Source: Sphagnum compactum
Lineage: Eukaryota > Bryophyta > Sphagnopsida > Sphagnales
Direction of reading: 5' to 3'
Assembly (NCBI GenBank): GCA_965153455.1
Contig: OZ234498.1
Location: 930,001-994,000, forward strand
DNA: 64,000 nt
Part shown: positions 36,601 to 48,639 of the stretch, piece by piece
Numbering within the stretch: the stretch's first letter is position 1
How the letters are laid out: every line of letters starts with the position of its first letter
Program-made: the position numbers and the translations under genes
Notes under the pieces: model-generated
Database searches by the model: none
What the model saw: only the letters and a program-made list of their open reading frames with translations
What the model was told of the DNA's origin: nothing

Positions 36601-37600
36601 TATGGAACAAGGGTTGGTTGCCAAGTATTTTAGACCTCCATTGTGTTATTGGCAATGAAATACATTTGGTTCACAATACAAGCATAATGACAATACCACC
36701 CCAATTGGAATGCATAATGCCTTTATGAACTCCTTCCCTTCATTTGGTTTGTAACATATGCTAGATTCACAAAAATGTCCATGTTAATAATTTCTTACAT
36801 GAATTATAATGTAAGCGAGAAAGTTCAAATTTATAATATAATATAAGTGAGAAGGTTCAAATTTCAATTCTCATTCCCTTTTTTCAAGTTGAGTCATAGG
36901 TCTTTTGAATGAAATTCTTTCTTGTATGATTTTAGATTTGGTTAGTTGGGGGAGAGTTATATTTATGAAAATTAAAATGACATGATTGGAGCTCTAAGTT
37001 GTTAAGGTATAATTGACGTTTACAAATGCAATTAAAGCTTAAGATGACATAATTAAAGATTAAATAAAACTGATTAAAACACAAATGCAATTTTATATTT
37101 GGGTTTTGTGTGTTTCTGAGTTATAAGTTATAATAAAAAGGTATTAAACTAATGCCAAAAAAGATCTGTTGTCCATTTTTGGAATTTCACCATATTTTAG
37201 AGGGGGGGTTGGGGGGCATAGTTTTTTTTCATTTTTGTGTTCCCACATGTTCCCGAGTACAAAAATTAGTTGAACTTGCATTAGAAAACCCAAAAAAAAA
37301 AAAATTCTTGACCAAAAAGTGACAAAAATTCTCAAAAAACAAGGCATCGCAAACACGCTGGCCCTGCGAATATATAAGATGTTGTACATCTACCTACAGT
37401 GTCCACACTCTGAACACCAAAAAATCCGTTCCAATCTAGACAGTCTAAACACTTTCACCAAAGAAACCAGTTCACGTAATATGAAACTGGTTCTAATAAG
37501 GGAAAACTTCCAAAAGTTGGATCCAATGCTATAGTCCCATTCGTGTGGGGCAGGGCCCAATAAACAACCAATTACACCCTAGGAATTATGGCAGAGCTTC
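33654..37600. other. Long AT-rich spacer without recognisable genes
   Basis: Only short frames occur and I could not match them to any family. A G-rich block with GTTCCCACATGTTCCCGAG near 37200-37260 resembles the G-rich dispersed repeat weakly. Decayed retroelement sequence is possible but not supported by any motif I could read. Confidence 0.5.
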
Positions 37601-37677
37601 AGGTCCAAGGCATAATGCCATGACAGCAGAGCCTTACTCGGTATAAGGCCCGGGTTGTTATGTTTAAGAGTAACAAT

Positions 37678-37884
37678 GGTGCATTCACACTTGATATTAA
37701 GTCAGTGTTAAATGGAAATCTAGGTGGTATCCTAGGTGGCACCCAATGTTAAATGGCTGGTAGTGTAATTTTAAGTAAATATAACACATACAATGTTCAT
37801 GGTAAGTAGGTGTAAGTCCTAAATGACTAGCATGGTGTTAGGGGACTCAACACTAGAGTCCCTAACACCAAGTATGAATGCACC
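37678..37884. mobile_element. 207-bp MITE-like element
   Basis: Terminal inverted repeats of about 22 bp (GGTGCATTCACACTTGATATTA and, inverted at the other end, GGTGCATTCATACTTGGTGTTA) enclose a short non-coding interior. Both flanks carry a TTAAG-x-AGTAA-x-AT word, which may be a degenerate duplication or chance. There is no transposase, so it is non-autonomous. Confidence 0.65.
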
Positions 37885-38868
37885 TTAAGTAGTAAATAGT
37901 TATCCCTAGCCTTGGAACATGGCAAAAGCGGCTCCTTATGGCCCCCCCCAAAAAAAAAACAAAAAAAAAAAAACCCCCATCTTTTCCACCTTTCTGAAAA
38001 TGCCAAAAAAATTGTCTTGAAATTGCCAGCCTAGTTTTCATCTACTGTAGTACCTTGGGCTGCTTTGGCAGTAAGGTGCCCAATAATTTACAGCTGGTTT
38101 GTTATTCATTTTCAACAGTAAAAATAATAATAATAATTTACAATTAGGCACTGGAATTAATGGAATTCCTATTAATGGAATTGAAAAAAACAAGCAGCTG
38201 GTTATTACACTGGGTAAAGCCCTTGGGGCAGTTCTTTACCTGGATTTGAACTCCCCTTGCCTTCTGCCCCAGGGTCACTTATTCTGGTAAAACCCTGGCC
38301 CATGGGGTTTACCATACACGATATGCCTCGCATCAGTTTTCATTTTTTTTTTCTGTGATAGCTGATGCTGGGAAATTTTTTTAAAAAAAAAGAAAAAACT
38401 CATTTATTCTAGTAAGGATGTTTCATTGGAATTGGTTTATGTAGGATGGGTATTTTGGTGATTGTCATTGTCACAATTTTAGAGTCATTTTGGATTGTAA
38501 CTTGTCATAGATCAAATTCCAATTCAAAATTATTTTTTGTTGTCTGTTTTGCACCCTTTCAATGTTTTTGTCTATATCTATTTTTTTGTTTTTGAAATAT
38601 TTTTTCAAAGTTAAAATTTTCCTTTTTTTTTGTCTATTTGTCTTTTGTTGTGAATTTATCTAATGAATCAGACTTGCATTGAAATTTTGCTTATCAAATC
38701 AAAAAAAAAGAGAAAAATATTACTGAGACAAAATGACATACGATAAAATTTATAAAAATTCTATCTTTTGAAAAGACAAATTAATAAAAAAATTTATGTG
38801 CACAAAAAATAATTTAAATATCATTACTCGTAGTGCGAAGCAACCCTGAGCCCAAATATTTATATCTG

Positions 38869-38960
38869 GTAATGCCCTTGGTCGAGGGCATTACGAGAAG
38901 AAGGGCCCACACTTCACTTTCGCCTTGAGGTGGGCCCTTCTGCTGGTGTTGCCCTCGACC
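38869..38960. repeat. GC-rich compound hairpin
   Basis: GGTCGAGGGCA at 38880 pairs with TGCCCTCGACC ending at 38960, and AGAAGGGCCCAC pairs with GTGGGCCCTTCT inside it. This forms a stem of about 31 bp with one internal mismatch zone and a 19-base loop. An alternative perfect stem, GTAATGCCCT with AGGGCATTAC, overlaps at 38869-38894. The block is far more GC-rich than its AT-rich surroundings. Confidence 0.85.
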
Positions 38961-39494
38961 TGGGAGGACCTTTTACATACCTGTAGCCAGCCAAAAATCC
39001 CAGACGCATGCGAGTCTAAAGCGCAGCGTTCTAAGTAGATAGTGGGGCAGTGGGGGAACGAAATCATTCTGTGCAGGAATTCATGCCCACCAGTCGCAGC
39101 CAAAGTATTGACGCTCCACACTCGCCTTACCAACCACACGCAACCACGTCAAGTAGCTTCTCCAGCTGGCTTCCTTTTTCCTAATAATAAAAGACAGCCC
39201 CCAATTCACCACCGAATTCCAGGTTCCAAACCCGCGCATCTGGAGGGATATGCCCCCGGTCCCGGTCGAGATCTCAGGTCGTCAAAATGCACGGTTTTCG
39301 AGAACTCCCCAAAAAACACTACCTTTCATTTCGAACTGCTCTTGACACTCGTCAGATTCGGTGGATTATCAAATTGGACCGTCTCGATTCATTTCGAGAC
39401 AGAAAAGCAGTGAATCGAAACATGCCACTTCGCAAGCCGCCACTTTTGACCAATGTTGTTTCTAGTGAATTTTTTAGTATACCAGCCTAAGTGG

Positions 39495-39760
39495 CGAGCA
39501 GCTTAGGAAGATGTAGAAAAAAAATGGCGATGATCCCTACGAGGATTTAGCTAAATCTGGCTATGGAAACCATATATAAAGTGTAAAATTTAAATCAACC
39601 TTCTATATTTATGGCTACACACTGAAAACAGAAATCTGACAATTTTTACTCTTTTTTCCCTCCCTTCTGGCTATTGAAACCCCCCAAAATCAATTCATCT
39701 TTTGAGCTTTTGAATTTTTGAATTTCCCTTTTTGGCGAAAAAATTCGCCAGTGAAAAGAT
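39495..39760 (-). repeat. Palindrome-core dispersed repeat, copy C
   Basis: In reverse complement it aligns with copy F over most of its length: TTTCTGTTTTCAGTGTGTAGC, ATATAGAAGGTTGATT, CATAGCCAGATTTAGCTAAAT and GATCATCGCCA. The core is at 39549-39562. Confidence 0.75.
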
Positions 39761-40054
39761 TGGCCTCCTGAAGTTTTGACGCCAATGAACTGCAACATGC
39801 CACTGCGAAATACGCCACTTTTGACACTACTGAACCGAAATAAGCCACTTTTGATGCCACAGACGTCACGGAAGGAATGAGTGACTAATAATAATAACAG
39901 CGCACAAATAGGCGTTCTTAAAGTCACGGAGATATTATTGAGCCAGATTTGAAGTCCACGTGACAGGATCTGCATTTGAGGTCCCGAGTCGCAGTGTTCT
40001 TTTTTCCCCATTTGTGATGTAGCTGAAGTGGCGATCACAGTGTTTTTTTCTTTC

Positions 40055-40215
40055 AATTTGCTCACGTTGAACCAAAAGTGGCGATCAGCCACAAGAGTAT
40101 TTAGCCAAATCTGGCTACAAGACAAACAGATAATCTCCAAAACTCAAAAAAACTAAAATTTCGCCATTTTAACAAAAAATCGCCATTTGGTGAAAATTCG
40201 CCCAAAAAAATCATT
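40055..40215 (-). repeat. Palindrome-core dispersed repeat, copy D
   Basis: It contains AGCCAAATCTGGCT at 40103-40116 beside GTGGCGATCAGCCAC, with ATTCGCC words at the far end. It lies only about 150 bases upstream of the GUN1 start, in the same orientation as copy C. Confidence 0.65.
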
Positions 40216-40284
40216 CCTGGCTCTGCCCAAAATAGTTTGCAATTGGGACGTGGTTTGGGACGCAAGCGGACAAGACACGCACAC

Positions 40285-40358
40285 GAGGGGGGGGGAGAGA
40301 GAAAGGGACAGGAAGAGAGAGGAACAAAGCACCGCAGCAGAGCTCGCGCTCCCCAGCG
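40285..40358 (+). promoter_or_regulatory. Purine-rich GA tract upstream of GUN1
   Basis: A nearly pure G/A stretch (about 40285-40325, GAGGGGGGGGGAGAGAGAAA type) directly precedes the GUN1 start codon. GA tracts of this kind are common in plant core promoters and 5' leaders. No TATA box was placed. Confidence 0.4.
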
Positions 40359-43300
40359 ATGGCGAGCGGGGCGTCGTTCTGGTCCGCAGAGGCGGCAGGT
40401 GCAGCGGGAGCAGGGGTAGGAGGAACAGCAGGAGTAGGGTTGGGAGCAGCGGCAGGGCAGAGTGGAAGCGGGAGGAGAAGAGGTGGAAGATTAAGACCTA
40501 CAAGTCAGCAGCAGCAGCAACAGCAGTGGAGTGGGGAGGCATGGGGAGGAGCGGCGCAGCGTGTAGCAGTTGGTTCGGGAGGAGCAGCAGCATCAGCTCG
40601 AGCGACTGCTCCCGGTTGGGCATGGAGTGGGACGCAGAGTACTAACAGCAGTAGCAGCAGCAGCAACGTGCAAGTGCAGCAAGGTGGGTTGAATTCCGAG
40701 TTCTGTGGTCGGAGGTCCACTAGGTTGGTTTCCAAGTTCCATCATGGACGACAGAAGCTTTATCTCGGAAAGCATAGTCCCGAGGCAGACATGGCCGCCC
40801 AAGAGATTTTGCAGGCGCCGTCCATAAGGAGCACTGCGCCGTTGCTCGACAAATGGTCACACCAGCTCGTGGGAATGGAGGATTTCCCGTACCTTTTGCG
40901 GGAGCTAGGGAACAGAGGGGAGTGGGAGCGCGCGTTGCAAAGCTACGACTGGATGGTGCAACAGGAGCAGATTCGGAGTGAGTGGAGTAAGCTGGCGAGT
41001 ATCATGATCAGCACTTTGGGGAGACTAGGCAAAGTGGAGATTGCGCAGGAAGTTTTCCTCAGGTCGCACAAGGCAGGGTTTGGAAACAACGTGTATGCTT
41101 ACTCCGCTTTGGTTAGTGCTTATGGCCGCAGCGGCAGATGCAGTGAGGCGCTGAAGGTTTTCCAGTCCATGAAGAAGGCCGGGTGCAAACCTAACCTCAT
41201 AACCTACAACACGATCATCGACGCTTGTGGTAAGGGGGGTGTCGACTTGAAGAAAGCGCTAGACATATTTGACGAGATGCAGAGGGAAGGTGTGGAACCG
41301 GACCGAATCACGTTCAACTCGCTCATTGCTGTATGCAGCCGGGGCAGTCTCTGGGAGGAGTCACAAAGGGTTTTCTCTGAAATGCAGCGCCGAGGAATTG
41401 AACAGGACATTTTTACTTACAATACTCTCATTGATGCAGTTTGCAAGGGGGGCCAGATGGAGCTTGCTGCAACCATCATGATGTCAATGCATCAGAAGTC
41501 AATTACTCCCAATGTGGTCACCTACAGCACCATGATTGATGGATATGCGAAGCTTGGCTGTTTTGAGGAAGCCATAAGCTTGTACCATGAGATGAAAGAC
41601 AGGGGCATTAGGCCAGATCGTGTTTCATACAACACACTCATAGACATCTATGCCAAGCTTGGTAGGTTTGAGGAGGCACGAACCACATGCAAGGACATGG
41701 AAAGGGTAGGCTTGAAGGCAGATGTGGTCACCTATAATGCACTCATTGATGCATTTGGGAAACAGGGGAAGCATGATGATGCAGCAGGTCTATTCGAGAA
41801 GATGAAATCGGAGGGCCTTGTTCCTAATGTGCTCACATACTCGGCCATCATTGATGCATATTCCAAGGGTGGCTTGCATCATGAGGCCAAACAGGTTTTC
41901 CAAGAGTTCAAGAGTGCTGGGCTCAAGCCTGACGTGGTTCTCTACAGTGCGCTCATTGACTCTTATTGCAAGTGTGGCTTTGTGGATGATGCGGTGGAGC
42001 TGCTGCAGGAGATGATGCAGGCTGGTATACAGCCCAATATTGTGACTTATAACTCGCTCATTGATGCTTATGGTCGAAACAGCCAGGTACTTAAACTGTT
42101 AGATGCTGCAAAAAAAATAAAATTGCTCATTTGGACCTATGCATTGTGGTGCAAAACGCATACCACTTTCACCATTCAAGAAATCTGATTGAAGGGATGC
42201 ATTGCATGCACGCCACTTGGATATTCCTGTTGGAAAACGCAGGGGGATAGTCCAAACTTTGTGAAGGGGAGTGCCATCAATCCTGCCATGTTCAAATATG
42301 TGAAGGATGATCCTGTGGCGCTAGAATTCTCAAGCAAGGTGCAGCAGCTTCAAGGCAATAGTGGAGAGCATGGTAATATCCTGGCAGCTGTCAGTGTCTT
42401 CCATGAAATGCCTCAGTTTGGTCTGAAACCAAACGTTGTGACATTTTCTGCAATTCTTAATGCCTGCAGGTGAGCACTTCTCTTCAGTGCCCGGCTCCTA
42501 CCCTTGATTTGCTGCATGAAGTTTTGCTGTTCATGCTCTACTTAGCTGTTATGAGTATGCAGTGTCCTCACAGCCGGTGTGTAACACATATTTCAGCAGG
42601 TTCATGGTGCTTATTGCCCAAGCTCAGTGATGTAAATTGCACGTCCTTGGTTTTATTGTCAGTCAGAGCATTGCCCTGTCTTGTTGATTGAAGAGGATGA
42701 GCAGCAGTGAGAGGCAAAGTAGTCAGTGAGATTGACTTCCCATTGGACCACAGTCGGTGTGCCTCATTGCAGGAGGCATCGGTTTTATTGGAGGAAATGC
42801 GTCTATTTGATAGTCGGGTGTATGGCGTGGCCCATGGGTTGCTAATGGGTTTGCGGCAACATGTGTGGGGAGAGGCTGAAGGGCTATTTGATGAGATAGC
42901 CCGCATGGATTATACCACTGGGGCAGCCTTTTACAATGCTCTCACTGATGTGCTGTGGCACTTTGGCCAGGTGTGGACCATACCTTATGTTAGTTCTCTG
43001 GTGCATGAATGACTAATGTGCTCCCTCTATCCTGCCAAAACAGGCTTCCAAAATAATATTATTGCTCCCTTTGTTCTAGCACAGGAATTCCTGTTACAAT
43101 GGTGGTGTGTTTTGTGTGCTATAGAGGGAAGGAGCTCAGAAAGTTGTGGTTGCTGCCAAGCGCCGGCAAGTGTGGGATAATGCCTATTGGCGCTCAGAGC
43201 AACAGTTTTGTCTGGACCTACATCTCATGTCTGTAGGTGCAGCACAAGCAATAATTCATGTGTGGCTTCTTGATCTCAGAGCCTTATTGTGGGAAGGTCA

Positions 43301-43745
43301 TGACCTGCCACGTGTTCTCAGGTATATCATGTCCTCTAATGTCCTTTTCCAGGATCCACAGGATGTATAGCTATGTGTGATCACATGTGTATGTCTACAA
43401 TTCAGCCACAGCCTTTCTGATACTAGGTTGCTTGGGGGTGGAAACAGCATTTTGACAGGTTGGGGCAAGCACAGCAAGGTAGCAGGAGATAGCATTCTCA
43501 AGCGTGCAGTGGAATCACATCTCCTGGAGATCAGGGCTCCATTTCATGTGGGAAGGTACAACGAAGGGCGACTTGTTTGTGCTGGCCATGTTGCACGTGC
43601 CTGGCTTCAAGATCCTAGAACCTTAGACCTCCTTGTTCTTCATGATATAATCTTTCCCTCCATTTTTCCTTCTCAAAGAACTGGACAAGCTAAGATTGGT
43701 GTCTTATCTGTCAAAGAACTTCGTATGGGAGATAGTGCTGGGTAG
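40359..43745 (+). CDS. GUN1: GUN1-type plastid PPR-SMR protein
   Basis: Five exons join cleanly by GT-AG: 40359-42086, 42243-42469, 42754-42970, 43125-43321 and 43448-43745, giving about 888 residues (Arabidopsis GUN1: 918). Family role: a chloroplast nucleoid-associated protein of plastid-to-nucleus retrograde signalling. Residues 1 to about 150 are low-complexity (Ala/Gly-rich, a run of 7 Gln, a run of Ser) and fit a transit region. PPR repeats fill about 175-690, with repeated VVTY(N/S)-x-LID-x-Y motifs. After exon joining the tail reads [30 protein letters not shown] and LWHFGQ, as in GUN1. The SMR domain follows at about 750-850 ([24 protein letters not shown]). The last about 25 residues are not conserved. 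Start codon context AGCGATGGCG is good. No break was found. Confidence 0.93.
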
Positions 43746-46730
43746 CCAGCTAGCACCCTCCTAGTTTGATTGGCAGGGGCAATTTCTGGTACAGAGGGCC
43801 TTTCTCCTTGTGATCGATGGCTGCAAATGAAAGCTGCAGGCCATACCATGATGCAGGTAAAGTTCCTCGACTTTAGCAGTTCCTCCTCAAATGCAGGTTG
43901 GAAGACTTCCACAACTCATAAAAGATTTTTGTGGATGGTGTCTGACGCTAGATTGAACGGAGAACATATGTCATGCAGTGTGTTGGCAGAAGAATGTGTG
44001 CATATTAAATTATCACACAGTGATATAGTTACATAAGGAGGAGCTTGGTTGAATTGCTTCAAGATGATGCCATTTTCCTGAGAATTTTTTGTATCCAATG
44101 TTGGTTGAGCAGGTTTCATTTGTTTCCAGATATGCTTGCTCAGCAATGGACCGAAGCACGGAAAGCTTTTGTTTGAGTCTGTCTAGATTGCAACTGAAGC
44201 AATAGTTCTATGCGCAAAACATGAGTGCTTTTCAGTCATTGTACAAGGTTGTTTTGGATCTGTGATCTGATATGCTTGCCAAATAATTGTTCAGGGAGTT
44301 GGAAGCACAAGGAAATAATAGGTAAGCAAGCCCACCCTTTCCTTTCTGCAAAATATATATCCTATGAGAGGTTGAATATGCTGGGGAAGTTGGAGGCAGT
44401 GTCTCTAGCAAACTTTGCGTAAAGCTTTCCCTCTTGAAAATATATTGGCAGACCATGAATATTGCCCCCCCCAGCACTGCCATCCTTTCTCATATATACT
44501 GACTCAATGAATGGTAAATGTTTTGCTCTAAATTGATGATCACATACAAAGCTAAAATTACAAGATCTTGAGTCAACTAAAATTAACTGTGGAGATATAT
44601 CCTACCTGTAGTATGGGTGAAGGCTGCACTGCTACTGTCACAGGGTGACTGCACAAGTCATTGAGGGGCTGGTCTCCTTTTTGCTCACACTTGTGAAATT
44701 TGCTTGTGTCATTTTATGTCAAATGTGATGTAGGCTAGTTGCTTTTGATTGATTGCTGCCTGATGCTGTTCTTGCCTGCCACCTTTATAACAGACTGGCT
44801 GCCCATCTGGATCCTGCCTTACTTTTCTTGTCATTCATGTAGTTATGAATAACATTAGTCACATTTGGAAATTGATATCCTCACTTTTTTGGGTTCGGCC
44901 CCTTCTACGTACAGTAGGGAAAGTTGTATGTTTGACAATCAATTATCAATTTCATTTCCACAAATAAAACTAAAAATAATTTGTGGAAATGAAAATTGAC
45001 CACCAACTTCAGTACAAGCATGGGAATCAAAGTTCTACCCTTCAACAACTATGGAAAGGAGATCTTCAACCTTGGAAAAATGTTTCCAAAAAGAAAAGCG
45101 CAACTTTAAATTCACCCTTCCATATGAAAGTGCTGTAAAGAAATGTGCAGAAATCTTGTGATCAAGATCCTCATTCTATGGCTGCTTAAACTATGTACCT
45201 ACCTAACTTGAATACATATAATTTCATGGGCTTATCAAATTGAGCATAAAGCTAATGTAATGTGGTATTCTTATGTGTTGTTGAATGGGATTGCAGCAAT
45301 TGCTTTCTAAAATAAACACTATAACCAATTATTGGTTGGGTTCTTTTATTACAATATCATATCCCATAATGGACAAAATGAAGGCTTGGCCCAAACCCGA
45401 AAACATCGATCATAGGTAGAGTATTTGATGAAGTACTATTCCATGGTGCCTTTACGAAGTAATGTATACATAATCATATTGCCTTCAAGTTTGATCCTGA
45501 ATTGCACACGATCAGAATTTCAATGATCCAATCTACAGGCAGGAATCATGTCCTGTCACAAAGCTGAAGCTCAAAATTACTGCTCATCTGTTTTGTCCAG
45601 AGACTACATCTGATAATTGAGGAACACTGAATCCTCTCCTGGTACAGTATACCTGAAAAGTCTATATACCGGTATGCAAGTCCAGAAATGGGCCAAGTAT
45701 TCAAGAATTGAAAGAAGAGCTGAGTTTGGTGTCCAGATCTTCCATCACCTGTGACCTGTGATTGTGAATCTAAAGTTGGGAATTATTGGCTAATCCTCTG
45801 TTACTGAGCATCTATTGATAGCTTGTGATAGAAATCTTGCTTTGCACAATGATAGTTAAACTGCCACTTTGGTGAGGTTTATTGTACCTGTAATAACTCT
45901 CCCTTCACGAGCTGCATAAGCCTTTGTGATCATGCCTCCAAGCTCACAAGATGGTGGTAGAAGCATCCTCTATCTATACAATGGAATACAAAGCACCACA
46001 CTTGGAGAGAACCAGCCAATGCCATCCAAAACTTCCGGAGATGGATCTAGATCACTTTCTCCTATTTGCATTGTCTCCCCTTGGTTTCTGTGAAAACTTT
46101 TTCGAAATTGCTGGCCCAGGGGTTTGGTCACATGTGCAAGCCAGCAAGTGTGATTGATTTCTGAGGATGGAATACGATTGTTGGATTTATCTCCTTGTGC
46201 GGTGAGACTGCAGGGCTTGATGTAGACTTGCTGGCATCTCAAAGGTACCAAGAAGGGTGGAAATTGGTGATAACATTGACTCCCTGACACTAAACTGCAG
46301 CTTGATCATAGGCCATTGCTGCCTCTTCTTGTGTGCCTGGACCCAATATTACATATAAGCTATGGTGCCATGAGTGCTTAACACTGGAAATGCATAGAAT
46401 TGAGGCATACACTCATCAGAAATCAGGTGTAGAAGAAGGACCAAATGTACCAAGATAGTAATACTTTATTCCTGGGACTTGAGCAGTCCATGCTTCCCAT
46501 CAACCATCTTGGCGATGCCTGGATCATTTGATGAAAATTCTTCAGACTGTATTTATCAACTTTGAAATTCTTAATTTTCAGTTGCAGGTCTAGAATACAG
46601 TCAAGAGAAGTGTACATGTGTGCAAACCTGTGAGTGCAAATTGGGTGGAAGCAAAACCTTGTAACTCCACGATATTTTGAACAACCTCATGTGAAGCCAG
46701 GGCTCCTTCTGTCATTGAAAACCCTGTATA
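43746..46730. other. Spacer downstream of GUN1
   Basis: It probably starts with the GUN1 3' untranslated region. The remainder holds only short frames (for example 45951-46157 plus, 45970-46290 minus) with no domain or splice logic. One hairpin at 44946-44999 is listed separately. Confidence 0.5.
44946..44999. repeat. Long near-perfect hairpin
   Basis: TCAATTTCATTTCCACAAAT on the left pairs with ATTTGTGGAAATGAAAATTGA on the right, with a loop of about 11 bases. Weaker pairing continues outwards (AAAGTTG with CAACTT). It may be the remains of a small foldback element. Confidence 0.8.
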
Positions 46731-47168
46731 TTGTTAGGGAAAATTGAAATTGAAGAAGAGAATGAATATCATACTGGGCTTCATCAATTTGCCAATTGGT
46801 ACAGGGAGCCATCAGCATGTCATGCTCATAATTGGCTTCTTCTGTGCTCAATCACCCCCATCAACTTCATCTACGTGTCACTGCCTGCCACTGTGTCTTC
46901 TGAGTCCTGTGCTAATTTAGTGGACTCTTCAAACCCCCACCACTGTATCTTGTTAGGGAAAATTGAAATTGAAGAAGAGAATGATCATCATACTGGGCTT
47001 CACCAATTTGCCAATTGGTACAGGGAGCCATCAGCATGTCATGCTCATAATTGGCTTCTTCTGTGCTCAACCACCCCCATCAACTTCATCTAAGTGTCAC
47101 TGCCTGCCACTGTGTCTTCTGAGTCCTGTGCTAATTTAGTGGACTCTTCAACCCCCACCACTGTCTCT
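46731..47168. repeat. 219-bp tandem duplication
   Basis: TTGTTAGGGAAAATTGAAAT starts at 46731 and again at 46950. The two 219-base units differ at only a handful of positions, which indicates a recent event. The period is a multiple of three, so a plus-strand frame runs through both units (46731-47093), but nothing else suggests it is translated. Confidence 0.93.
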
Positions 47169-47279
47169 TTACATCCCTGATCTGTAGCTGAACTTATATG
47201 TATGTGCTTGGGATTGGTTGGAGTCTCTAGAGTGTAATGAATCTCTTGTAGGCAAGGATGTAAAACTTCTTGTGCATCC

Positions 47280-47918
47280 TCATGACCAGAATGTGATAAC
47301 ATTCTGCTTGCTGATTTTGCACAAGCTCCTCTCAATATGAACTTCTGAGTTTCTGATATTGCTGGAAATTTCCTCATCCGGGTCCTGTTCAGCATATTTC
47401 AAATTCCCATCAATGTTCCAATGCCTCCAGGTCTCGCCTCCCAGTAAGGAACCATCAGGTTTGCATCCATGGCTATCGAGCTGACATTCAGTGTCTACCT
47501 GACTGGATTCTACAACCTGCAAACTAAAGGCTGAGTTCATGGTGAACATCCTCTTTCTTTTCTCTAGGCTCAGCTGTTGATGTGGGGATGCAGTAAAGAA
47601 GACATTCTCAAGATTGATCATTCTGTCCGTCCATTTTTCTCCAAAGGTAGAATGGGCAGAACACTCTGCCAACAATTTGGACCCAAAAATAAAATCTGTT
47701 GAGAAAACCAGATGGATTTGGAGACTGGCAGTAGGAATTATTTGTTGAGTCAAATGTAGCTGTCCTTCATCTCCATGTCGGTGAAAATGTGTGCATTTGT
47801 GATTTGGCTGGAGATCATTTGCTTCTCTGCACCCAAAATCAATCATGGGAAGATTGCTGTCATGGGCTTGTGGATGGATACTGTACAGGGGCAAGAGACT
47901 ATATCCGGTAGCTGGCAT
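47280..47918 (-). CDS. Hypothetical open reading frame, 212 codons
   Basis: An ATG at 47918 opens a frame that is long for this AT-rich spacer. The predicted protein is hydrophilic, with His-, Ser- and Glu-rich parts, and I recognise no family. A second minus-strand frame (47395-47090) overlaps its 3' end in another phase and runs into the tandem duplication. It could be an exon of an unrecognised gene or chance. Confidence 0.25.
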   Translation of the reverse strand: MPATGYSLLPLYSIHPQAHDSNLPMIDFGCREANDLQPNHKCTHFHRHGDEGQLHLTQQIIPTASLQIHLVFSTDFIFGSKLLAECSAHSTFGEKWTDRMINLENVFFTASPHQQLSLEKRKRMFTMNSAFSLQVVESSQVDTECQLDSHGCKPDGSLLGGETWRHWNIDGNLKYAEQDPDEEISSNIRNSEVHIERSLCKISKQNVITFWS

Positions 47919-48639
47919 CCTCTCACCAGGTACCTAGTCCATAGTAGCATTCCATTATCCAGTTGATTAACTAGATCAGAACAGTGTGAAGAGAGTTGGA
48001 ATGATCGGGGCTATCAATACAAAACTAGATTGCTTCTATCTGGAAATACACCAACACATTACTGTTTGCCACAGTTCAGGATACAATAAAACAAGAGTGC
48101 TATTACTCTCATCAAATATGCGTGACAGAGCATAATGCGAAGACCATGAGAATGCCTTCAAAGTATGCATTTCTTCACTCACTTGACTTCAGCAACTACA
48201 GTTGATAGTTCACCATGGCCATTCCAGCAATCAAGAGTCGGTAGTCAGTACTCTCTGGGAGTCCGATCAGGGACATTTTCTCTCTCACACAAATTGCGGG
48301 TGGTTTTACAGGATCACCCTAGACATCCTAAAGTTGCTTCAATTTTTGTTTATGGAAAACTTCCATAATTCTCACCCTCTTTGGGTCAATAAATGTTTAT
48401 GGGCCAATTAATGGACTTGAGACCTGTTTGATTGACAAGTCTCTGTATAGGAGAGAGGCCTAAGTACCCATGATTTGAGATCTCTGCCTCAGGCCGGTAG
48501 GCCGAGGGAACAGGTTTAAAATCATGGAAGGGCCTGTGCTTTACGGCTAAAGGGAAGGGTGGCTGAAGTCTTGTCCCTCCCTATGTTCAAGTACCAAGCG
48601 TTTATGTATGTGACGTGCATTTCATTGTCTAGAGTCTAG

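Noticed and set aside
46731-47093. A 120-codon protein with an internal repeat
   Set aside because: The frame arises from a 219-bp tandem duplication whose length is a multiple of three. There is no domain, splice partner or continuity beyond the array.
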